From assembly GCA_030611115.1 (NCBI GenBank), contig JAUWQK010000040.1, positions 1 through 9,100 of the forward strand: a stretch of DNA of 9,100 nucleotides. The letters run 5' to 3'. This DNA is from Deltaproteobacteria bacterium (lineage in GTDB: Bacteria > Desulfobacterota > Desulfobacteria > Desulfobacterales > ETH-SRB1). Numbering within the stretch: position 1 is the stretch's first letter; the number at the start of each line of letters is the position of its first letter. The notes under the pieces were generated by a model. It did no database searches. It saw only the letters and a program-made list of their open reading frames with translations, and was not told the origin of the DNA. Positions 1 to 5,874 of this stretch are shown piece after piece. The position numbers and the translations under genes are program-made.

Positions 1-84
1 CCGGCTAAAAGAGAAAACAGTTACCGATACTCCATAACCTTTTTTTCGCTACCCCTTAGGATCTGTCATGAATGTAATGGTTAT

Positions 85-256
85 TTCGTTATTCACGCAG
101 TCAGGCTGAAGCTATTTAGACTGAAGGCTGAAGGGGTTAGAAAAACACGATTGCCGTACTTTGGCGAAAATATCTGATTCTTGCACCAAACATGGCTTCA
201 AAATGTGCTTTTTCCTAACAGCCTTCAGCCTTCAGCCTATCCACCTGAGTAGTTAC
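85..256 (-). repeat. 172-bp palindromic repeat element, copy A
   Basis: This stretch is an ungapped inverted copy of 4087-4258. I count about 149 of 172 matching positions, and nearly all differences are transitions. The right end reads GAGTAGTTAC, close to the GAGTAGTCAC end of copy B; the left terminus (85-92) has drifted. The ends contain 7-bp tandem units (GCCTTCA repeated at 221-234; related CTGAAG units at 118-135), while the middle is a unique core. No protein is evident. The size, the inverted ends and the lack of coding capacity suggest a non-autonomous MITE-like element, but no clear target-site duplication is visible. Confidence 0.85.
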
Positions 257-331
257 CTATGTTTTTACTATTCCAAGCCACTTAATTTTTTTATTAATGA
301 ATATATTCTTAAAAGTCAAATAATTATCTTA

Positions 332-525
332 GGGCTCGGTAAAAAATAACTTGGCATTTTTGCATCCCAACTTCACCATATCTTTAACCGATCTTCATTC
401 GCACCTGATCTTAGTAAAATTGGCCTCTAAATAACTCGCTATTCCTGCGGTTTTGCTCAATCAGATCGATTAAATCTACGGCAAATTTGGGCGCAAATTC
501 TACCAAGTTATTTTTTACCGAGCCC
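332..525. mobile_element. MITE-like element with perfect 23-24 bp terminal inverted repeats
   Basis: Bases 331-354 are the exact reverse complement of 503-526, starting GGGCTCGGTAAAAAATAAC on the left. Taking the ends as the GGG at 332 and the CCC at 525 leaves a possible 3-bp target duplication, TTA, at 329-331 and 526-528; this is weak because it is so short. The 148 bp between the repeats carries no intact gene. On the minus strand about 30 codons after the right repeat (roughly 412-501) read openly, containing LIDLIEQN, and then reach a stop; this could be a transposase remnant or chance. It is best read as a non-autonomous element or an internally deleted insertion sequence of a family I do not recognise. 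Confidence 0.8.
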
Positions 526-627
526 TTATTTCCTGAGTTTTGCTTAAGGAATTCAACTTAGGTTATACAGGAATATGGCGTACTGGTACAAAAAAGTTGA
601 CACCAACAGATAAATTATGTACGAAAT

Positions 628-966
628 CAGGGATATCCAAGACGATTCAATTGTTACTCAAAGGGCGCCGTGCTGATAGGGGCGGCAGATTCGCGAGGAA
701 CGATTTACAATCCCACGGGGCTTGATGTTTTTCGGCTAATCGAGCTGAAAGGTGCTGGGGAAAGCGCGGTGTCCTTATGATTCCGGATTTTATCGCTAAT
801 GCCGGTGGTGTCATCTGCGCTGCGGTGGAATATCATGGCGGAAGCCAAATACTGGCTTTTCAGACCATCGAAGAAAAGATTCGGGAGAACACCTTGCAGG
901 TATTAGAGGAGGCCGCCAACAAAGGTGAAGAAGGCCATGAGTTGCAGGCGCTGGTCTTTGTTTTAA
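628..966 (+). pseudogene. Glutamate dehydrogenase remnant (NAD(P)-binding and C-terminal part)
   Basis: Pieces of a Glu/Leu/Phe/Val dehydrogenase lie in changing frames. Near 628-660 an IQLLLK piece appears. From 655 the frame reads KGAVLIGAADS, then GTIYNPTGLDVFRLIEL, and stops at TGA 778-780. A second frame from 768 reads RGVLMIPDFIANAGG onward to the helix IEEKIRENTLQVLEEA (about 923). A third frame from 925 gives VKKAMSCRRW and ends at TAA 964-966, where such proteins end. Compared with the family, about 60 residues are missing at 768 and about 20 near 923, and the N-terminal half is absent. The original stop lies 32 bp before the oxidoreductase gamma start, so the two were probably one operon coupling glutamate deamination to 2-oxoacid oxidation. 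The exact left limit is uncertain. Confidence 0.82.
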
Positions 967-985
967 AAATTGACGGTTTAGAAAA

Positions 986-990
986 AGAGG
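986..990 (+). promoter_or_regulatory. Ribosome binding site deciding the gamma-delta start
   Basis: AGAGG lies 8 bases before the ATG at 999, whose product begins with the family's usual MFRIRFHARGGQG. This supports 999 as the start rather than the in-frame ATG at 777, which lies in glutamate dehydrogenase debris. Confidence 0.65.
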
Positions 991-998
991 CTCACGAA

Positions 999-1919
999 AT
1001 GTTTCGTATCCGCTTCCATGCACGAGGGGGACAGGGCATAAAGACCGCCAGTCGCATTCTGGGAACAGCTTTCTTTCTGGAAGGCTATGAGGTACAGGAC
1101 TCTCCCCGATATGGTGCGGAACGCCGTGGCGCCCCTATATTTGCTTTTGTTCGGGCCTCTAAAAAAATCATCAACGAGCGGGGCATCATCAATAAGCCTG
1201 ATCTTGTCATTGTAACCGATGATAGCCTCTTGCTTTTGCCGATAGCCGGTGTTTTGCCGGGAGTGACGGAAGGAACAGTCCTTCTTATCGCAACTGACGA
1301 GGCCACGGAATTATGGAAGAAACGACTCAACCTGCAAGGGCTGGTTCTTTCAATTAGCACTCAGGCAGCAGTCAAAGGCCACGCAGGCCTTCCCTTGCTG
1401 GGAGTTGCATGTGTTGGTGCCGCTGCCCAACTGGTAGGGGTAATTTCCAAAAGTGCTTTAGAGGAAGCCATCCACGAGCAGCTCCAGCCACTGGGAAAGG
1501 TAATTGTCGAAGAAAGCCTTGCCGCAGCGATGAATGCTTATGACCAAATAGAAGCATATGCAGGGTGTACAACAGAAACAGAAGATCCGTCAGCAGATTC
1601 TTATGAAAGTCCCAATTGGATAGATCTGCCTTTTGAGGATGCCGGTACTTCAGCCCCTTATATCCATGCGGCAGCCACCACTCTTAATGTGAAAACCGGT
1701 GTTTGGCGTAGCCTGCGGCCGGTCATTGACCTTCAACAATGTAATCGGTGTGCGTTGTGCAATATCTATTGTCCTGACGGCGTCATCAGCCTTGATGCCA
1801 AAGGATATCCGCAGATCGACTACCAGCATTGCAAAGGTTGCCTGATCTGCTTGGCGCAATGTCCTCTTCATGCCATCGATGCTATACCTGAACCCACACA
1901 GGAAGGAGAGATCTCGTGA
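999..1919 (+). CDS. 2-oxoacid:ferredoxin oxidoreductase, fused gamma-delta subunit
   Basis: This encodes a 306-residue subunit of a cytoplasmic enzyme that decarboxylates a 2-oxoacid (pyruvate type or branched-chain) to its acyl-CoA and passes electrons to ferredoxin. Residues 1-185 are the gamma domain, opening with RIRFHARGGQG and carrying SPRYGAERRGAP at 35-46. After a linker, residues 240-295 form a delta-type ferredoxin domain with two [4Fe-4S] motifs: C248, C251, C254, C258 and C278, C281, C284, C288. In many organisms gamma and delta are separate genes, and here they are fused. The reading frame is open upstream to 777, but residues encoded by 777-998 belong to the dead dehydrogenase, so a start at 777 would be an annotation artefact. 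Its TGA overlaps the GTG start of the alpha gene. The substrate cannot be told from sequence alone. Confidence 0.92.
   Translation: MFRIRFHARGGQGIKTASRILGTAFFLEGYEVQDSPRYGAERRGAPIFAFVRASKKIINERGIINKPDLVIVTDDSLLLLPIAGVLPGVTEGTVLLIATDEATELWKKRLNLQGLVLSISTQAAVKGHAGLPLLGVACVGAAAQLVGVISKSALEEAIHEQLQPLGKVIVEESLAAAMNAYDQIEAYAGCTTETEDPSADSYESPNWIDLPFEDAGTSAPYIHAAATTLNVKTGVWRSLRPVIDLQQCNRCALCNIYCPDGVISLDAKGYPQIDYQHCKGCLICLAQCPLHAIDAIPEPTQEGEIS
1903..1908 (+). promoter_or_regulatory. Ribosome binding site of the alpha gene
   Basis: A perfect AAGGAG sits 7 bases before GTG 1916-1918, inside the end of the gamma-delta gene. It supports the GTG start and its GTGA overlap with the preceding stop. Confidence 0.75.
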
Positions 1920-3160
1920 TACGCAAGCTCTTAACAGGAAACGGAGCTGCGGCCTGGGGTGCCCGTCTTGCCAGAATAGACTATATACCAGCCTTTCCAA
2001 TTACCCCTCAGACCGAGATTATCGAAACCATTGCCCAATGGATTGGCGAAGGCCGGATGGACAGCCGGATGACGACCATGGAGTCTGAGCACTCTATGAT
2101 AACCGCAGCAGGAGCTGCCGCCACAACAGGCGTGCGCACTTTTACCGCAACCTCCAGCCAGGGTTTGTTGTATGGGATGGAAATGATTTACACAGTAGCG
2201 GGTTGGCGTGCACCCTTTGTTCTTGTCAATGTCTCAAGGGCGTTGTCTGCTCCTATCAGCCTTGAACCTGACCACGATGATGTTCTGGCCGCACGCGACA
2301 GCGGTTTTCTCCAGATTCACTGTGCGACTTGTCAGGAGGTGCTGGATTCGGTTCTCCTGGCTTACCGGCTGGGGGAAGATGAAAAGGTGCGGCTTCCCGT
2401 TATTGTCAACCTGGATGGCTTCTATCTCTCTTTTACCCGTGAACCGGTAGAAATTCCGGATGACGCAAAGGTTGACCAATTCTTGCCTCCCTATGATCCG
2501 GGAGAAGCCCGGTTTCGCGCAGGAGATCCCATTTCCCAAGGTGTTGCCGTCCTTGGAGGCTCCCAATATTCTTATTTTCGTTATGAAACTCATCTTGCTT
2601 CCCTGAATGCCTTAGAGATATTTGAAGAGGCTTCTAAAGAATTTGAAGAACTTTTTGGAAGATCTTACCAGCCAGTTGAATCATACCGAACGGAAGATGC
2701 GGAAGTCATTTTTTTCATGATGGGATCGTTTGCTACAAAAGCCAAAGATGCCGTGGATCGGCTGCGGAGTGTCGGGCGCAAGGTTGGACTTCTCCGGCCT
2801 CGTCTCTTACGGCCGTTTCCGGCAAAGGCGATTGTCCGCGCACTCGCCGGCAAAAAGGGAATCGCCGTCATTGACCAAAACATCTCTTTGGGAAAAGGAG
2901 GTATCCTTTATACCGAGCTCTGTTCAGCCCTTTATAGCATGGCAGACAAACCCGTCATGGTCAGCTTTATTGGGGGGCTGGGTGGCCGTGATATAACTCG
3001 TGAAGAGTTTTACGAGATGGTTGCAGTGACCATAAGGGCTGTCGAGACAGGCAAAGCTCCACCTCCCAGACTTCTTTATAGCAAGGAAGAACTGATACAG
3101 ATGAAAGGGCTTCAGTCAATAGCAAAGGTCGAGCAGCGAAAGGGAAGGGAAAAGAGATGA
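1916..3160 (+). CDS. porA: 2-oxoacid:ferredoxin oxidoreductase, alpha subunit
   Basis: This 414-residue protein is the usual size for the alpha chain of four-domain-type pyruvate or 2-oxoisovalerate:ferredoxin oxidoreductases. It forms the thiamine-diphosphate-dependent catalytic core with beta. The N-terminal domain (about 5-240) shows PITPQTE at 29-34 and the ESEHS segment at 56-60, which corresponds to the cofactor-activating glutamate region of the family. It also has TATSSQGLLYG at 77-87 and R108 in VNVSRAL. The phrase TREPVEIPD at 174-182 resembles pyruvate-type PorA. The C-terminal transketolase-like domain follows (about 265-370; LLRPRLLRPFP, DQNISLGKGG). It starts with GTG, overlapping the gamma-delta stop, and its TGA overlaps the beta ATG, so translation is probably coupled. 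The frame is intact with no missing motif that I can see. Pyruvate is the likeliest substrate but not proven. Confidence 0.9.
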   Translation: MIRKLLTGNGAAAWGARLARIDYIPAFPITPQTEIIETIAQWIGEGRMDSRMTTMESEHSMITAAGAAATTGVRTFTATSSQGLLYGMEMIYTVAGWRAPFVLVNVSRALSAPISLEPDHDDVLAARDSGFLQIHCATCQEVLDSVLLAYRLGEDEKVRLPVIVNLDGFYLSFTREPVEIPDDAKVDQFLPPYDPGEARFRAGDPISQGVAVLGGSQYSYFRYETHLASLNALEIFEEASKEFEELFGRSYQPVESYRTEDAEVIFFMMGSFATKAKDAVDRLRSVGRKVGLLRPRLLRPFPAKAIVRALAGKKGIAVIDQNISLGKGGILYTELCSALYSMADKPVMVSFIGGLGGRDITREEFYEMVAVTIRAVETGKAPPPRLLYSKEELIQMKGLQSIAKVEQRKGREKR

Positions 3161-4076
3161 AAGAAAGTAGTCTCAAAAGTATAAAAGATTTGCCCTCAAC
3201 CCATGTTCTGGGACCTGGAACGTCTGCCTGCGCCGGCTGTGGAGCTTTAGGAGCTATCAAAATATTTTGTGATATCCTGGGAGAAAAGACTGTTTTTGTA
3301 AATGCAGCCGGCTGTATGACTCTGCTCACCATTTACCCTTTTACTCCTTTCAAGGGTTCCTGGATCTATACTGCCATGGCTTCAGCTCCTGCCGGAGCCC
3401 AGGGAATACGAGATGCTCTGGACTTACTTATACGGAAGGGTCGTCTAAAGCCCGAGGAGGATCTCAAAGTCGTGGTCCTTACCGGAGACGGCGCTGCTTA
3501 TGGAATGGGGCTATCACTTCATCTGCGATCTATCGGGGCCTGGATTTTATTTATATCTGCTATGATAACGAGGGATATGGAAATACCGGATATCAATTTT
3601 CAGCCGCTACTCCTCATGCAGCACGAACAGCTACCAGTAAAGGGCCAGAGGGTTACCAGAGATATAAAAAGGACCTGTTTGCTATCTGGGCTGCCCACAG
3701 GCCTGCTTATGTGGCTACTGTGGCAGGTACCGAACCTCTGGATCTGGCACGCAAAATTGAAAAAGCAAAGGATCTCAAGGGGTCCAAACTATTCATAGCA
3801 TTTTCTCCTTGCCCAACGGGCTGGCATTTTGAACCGGCAAAAACAGTTGAGGTTGGAAAACTTGCTGTCAAAACAGGTGTATGGCCGCTCAAGGAATACA
3901 TCGATGGGAAAGTGGTGCATACCAGGGTTCCGCTTCCTAAGGGCAAACGTCCACTGGTTGAAGAATATCTAAAAATACAAGGGCGATTTGCCCATCTTTT
4001 TAGCCCGACACGGAATGAAAAGGTTCTGGAAAAGATTCAAGCAAGGGTAGATGCCTATTGGGAGAGCGTTGTATAG
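3157..4076 (+). pseudogene. porB: 2-oxoacid:ferredoxin oxidoreductase, beta subunit, frameshifted
   Basis: This is the thiamine-diphosphate and [4Fe-4S] binding beta chain, broken by a frameshift at about 3511-3516. The first part (codons 1-120) shows C25, C28 and C53 with the family spacing C-x2-C-x24-C, then GDG at 110-112, the start of the cofactor motif. From 3516 the -1 frame continues with IYRGLDFIYICYDNEGYGN, which supplies the rest of that motif, then SPCPTGW (the fourth cluster cysteine), and ends at TAG 4074-4076. Restoring one base would give about 306 residues, normal for the family. Without it the product drifts into a wrong frame and ends at 3798 after 213 residues. The homopolymer GGGG at 3507-3510 is close by, so a sequencing error is possible. 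A real mutation would fit the decay of the adjacent dehydrogenase. Confidence 0.9.
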
Positions 4077-4086
4077 CAATATAATT

Positions 4087-4258
4087 GTGACTACTCGGGT
4101 GGATAGGCTGAAGGCCGAAGACTGTTAGGAAAAAGCGCATTTTGAAGCCATGTTTGGTGTAAGAATCAGATGTTTCCGCTAAAGTACGGCAATCGTACTC
4201 TTCTGACTCCTTCAGTCTTCAGCCTAAACAGCTTCAGCCTGACTACGTGAGTAGTCAC
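4087..4258 (+). repeat. 172-bp palindromic repeat element, copy B
   Basis: This copy is better preserved than its inverted partner at 85-256 and has perfect 10-bp ends, GTGACTACTC and GAGTAGTCAC. Just inside the ends are heptamer-like GGCTGAA / TTCAGCC units in inverted orientation. It begins 10 bases after the beta-subunit stop and ends 43 bases before nagZ. It could act as a terminator-like hairpin for the operon as well as being a mobile repeat. No coding potential or clear target duplication is seen. Confidence 0.87.
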
Positions 4259-4301
4259 CAATTAAGCAAATAATGGAATTTGGAATTTTAGGTAAATAAT
4301 A

Positions 4302-5312
4302 ATGGATATTTCAGCACTTTCAAATGAACAGATTGCCGGCCAGCGCCTGATGGCAGGATTTGACGGAACCAGGCTCAATGATGACCTGATTTTTCTTGTT
4401 GATAGCCTGAAGATTGGAGGAATCATTCTGTTTTCAAGGAACCTGACCAGCCCGGATCAGATAAAAGACCTGTGTATGTCGGTTCAGGAATATGCGGTAA
4501 AATGCGGCCAACCACCACTATTTATCTCAATTGATCAGGAAGGAGGACAGGTAGCGAGACTGAAAGAGCCTTTTACGCAGTTTCAGGGCAATCCAGATAT
4601 GAAAAATGTAGAAGATGTCATGCATTTTGCAGAAATAACCGCTTCTGAATTGAAAAATGTCGGGATAAACATGAACATGGCACCTGTACTGGATGTGGCA
4701 TTTGATAACAAGAAAAGTGTTATGAGAGAGAGATCTTTTGGGAATGATCCGGAATGGGTATCAAAGTTGGGAGTAACACTAATAGAGCGACTTCAACAAA
4801 ACGGGATCATGGCTGTTGCAAAGCATTTTCCAGGAATCGGCAGAACTGTGCTTGACCCTCATATTGAAATGCCTCCGCTTGATGCAGATCTCCAGACTTT
4901 AGAATCAAGTGATCTTCGTCCGTTTTACGAAGCTATAAAGCACGATGTGGCTGGAATTATGCTATCGCACATACTTTATAGCAAAATAGACATTAAATGG
5001 CCTGCAAGTCTTTCAATTAAAATTGCAAAAGATCTTCTTCGGGACAGAATGGGTTTTGATGGAATAGTTATAACAGATGATCTGGATATGGGAGCAATTA
5101 AAAGCAATTACGAAATAAAAACTGTCATAAAACAGATACTTTCGGCAGATATCGACATTGCTCTAATCTGCCACAAAGGCCCGAATATAGAAATTGCATA
5201 TGAGAAAATTCTAAAGGATCTTAAGAATTCTAAAAACATAAAGGCTAAAGGAAAGGAATCTGTAAAAAGAATACTGAAAACGAAGGAAAGATATCTAAAA
5301 AGTTTTATATAA
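4302..5312 (+). CDS. nagZ: Beta-N-acetylhexosaminidase, glycoside hydrolase family 3
   Basis: This 336-residue protein fits NagZ, the cytoplasmic enzyme that removes N-acetylglucosamine from anhydromuropeptides during peptidoglycan recycling. It is a single-domain TIM barrel with IDQEGGQVARL at 77-87, RERSFGNDP at 142-150, KHFPG at 174-178, D185-P-H187 (the acid/base histidine loop) and TDDLDMGA at 258-265. In the last motif the first aspartate, D259, is the expected nucleophile. KHFPG is followed by IGRT, where most family members have HG, a mild departure. There is no signal peptide. The ATG is preceded by only a weak AGG about 9-10 bases upstream. It stands alone between repeat elements, and its downstream end runs into the 28-bp hairpin repeat at 5333, which may help end transcription. 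Length and all catalytic motifs are normal. Confidence 0.93.
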   Translation: MDISALSNEQIAGQRLMAGFDGTRLNDDLIFLVDSLKIGGIILFSRNLTSPDQIKDLCMSVQEYAVKCGQPPLFISIDQEGGQVARLKEPFTQFQGNPDMKNVEDVMHFAEITASELKNVGINMNMAPVLDVAFDNKKSVMRERSFGNDPEWVSKLGVTLIERLQQNGIMAVAKHFPGIGRTVLDPHIEMPPLDADLQTLESSDLRPFYEAIKHDVAGIMLSHILYSKIDIKWPASLSIKIAKDLLRDRMGFDGIVITDDLDMGAIKSNYEIKTVIKQILSADIDIALICHKGPNIEIAYEKILKDLKNSKNIKAKGKESVKRILKTKERYLKSFI

Positions 5313-5332
5313 TCCTGGTTACCTCACGTCAA

Positions 5333-5360
5333 ACGTCATTCCCGCGAAGGCGGGAATCCA
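5333..5360 (+). repeat. 28-bp hairpin repeat, left copy bounding the GIY-YIG unit
   Basis: The core is a hairpin with 8-bp arms ATTCCCGC / GCGGGAAT around GAAG. The full 28 bp recurs as an exact inverted copy at 5816-5843. Intergenic repeats of this CGTCATTCCCGC type are, from general knowledge, widespread in proteobacterial genomes. It lies 20 bases after the nagZ stop and just beyond the nuclease stop codon, and may double as a transcript-end hairpin. Confidence 0.88.
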
Positions 5361-5362
5361 GT

Positions 5363-5803
5363 TCATAATCTGATATTATCATACAAATCATTCCAATCGG
5401 AATTTTCTCCCTCTATCAATCGTATCTTCCAAGCTCTTCGCCATTTTTTCATTTGTTTTTCTCTTGTAATGGCACTTTCTACATTAGAATGCGTTTCGTA
5501 ATACACAAGTCTGTCCACATTATATTTTTTGGTAAAACCTTTAACCGTTTTATTTTTGTGCTGCCATATTCTTTGTACAAGATCCGAGGTTACCCCTATG
5601 TAGTGCCCGAACGAAAACTAGAAAATTTTTTCAAGTTCAAGGAAGGTGCAAATTTTAACCGCAGGAATACATGGGGTATTTTGAGGATTAAAATTTGCGC
5701 CTGACGCAGAAATTGGGAAAATTAGCAGTTTTCGTTCAGGCACTATGTATAGTGTTCCATTGCGCTTGCTTGCCAATATGTAAACATAGAATTGTTTATC
5801 CAT
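5363..5803 (-). pseudogene. Small GIY-YIG nuclease-family gene split by a MITE-like insertion
   Basis: Reading leftward from ATG at 5803, the protein opens with FYVYILASKRNGTLYI and is then interrupted at 5749-5603. It resumes with GVTSDLVQRIWQHKN and runs to TGA at 5363-5365. Taking out the 141-bp element and one 6-bp duplication gives 97 residues in one frame, the normal size for the stand-alone UPF0213/YhbQ-like GIY-YIG family. The restored chain has Y6, Y8, Y18-I-G21, the expected catalytic arginine R29 and a candidate catalytic glutamate E66 (TREKQ). As it stands, the first 20 residues run into element-encoded sequence and end at a TAG at about 5620, so the product is dead. No clear Shine-Dalgarno precedes the ATG. 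Perfect 28-bp inverted repeats flank the gene on both sides. Confidence 0.93.
5597..5749. mobile_element. 141-bp MITE-like insertion (5603-5743) with 6-bp target duplication
   Basis: The element has 17-bp terminal inverted repeats with one mismatch: GTGCCCGAACGAAAACT at 5603-5619 and its partner at 5727-5743. TATGTA flanks it on both sides (5597-5602 and 5744-5749), a clean target-site duplication. An inner inverted pair, GCAAATTTTAA near 5648 against the region near 5698, makes most of the element palindromic. No transposase is encoded, so it must have been moved in trans. Its site is the Tyr-Ile codons of the GIY-YIG motif. Element plus one duplication is 147 bp, exactly 49 codons, so the host frame is kept across it apart from one TAG. 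Confidence 0.95.
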
Positions 5804-5815
5804 CGTATCATGCTT

Positions 5816-5843
5816 TGGATTCCCGCCTTCGCGGGAATGACGT
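5816..5843 (-). repeat. 28-bp hairpin repeat, right copy bounding the GIY-YIG unit
   Basis: This is an exact inverted copy of 5333-5360, ending 12 bases before the nuclease ATG on the minus strand and 31 bases after the tsaD stop. Together the two copies delimit a 511-bp unit, which would have been 364 bp before the MITE-like insertion. The hairpin could also end tsaD transcripts. Confidence 0.88.
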
Positions 5844-5874
5844 GATAGAATCCAATATTTCTTTTTATTTTACC

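Noticed and set aside
161..349. A 62-codon open frame starting inside the 172-bp repeat
   Set aside because: It is half repeat element and half A/T-rich intergenic DNA, resembles no protein, and ends inside the terminal repeat of the next element.
597..602. Perfect TTGACA -35 box as a promoter for the oxidoreductase operon
   Set aside because: No acceptable -10 hexamer lies 16 to 18 bp downstream, and the site is close to dehydrogenase debris.
777..998. In-frame N-terminal extension of the gamma-delta subunit
   Set aside because: The encoded residues are glutamate dehydrogenase C-terminal sequence; a good ribosome binding site and the family's normal N-terminus are at 999.
3507..3520. Programmed -1 frameshifting in the beta subunit
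   Set aside because: The sequence does not match an X XXY YYZ slippery site, and this enzyme family is not known to use recoding here; mutation or sequencing error is simpler.
5453..5704. A plus-strand 83-codon open frame between nagZ and tsaD
   Set aside because: It lies antisense to the interrupted GIY-YIG gene and through the MITE-like element, and has no family resemblance.
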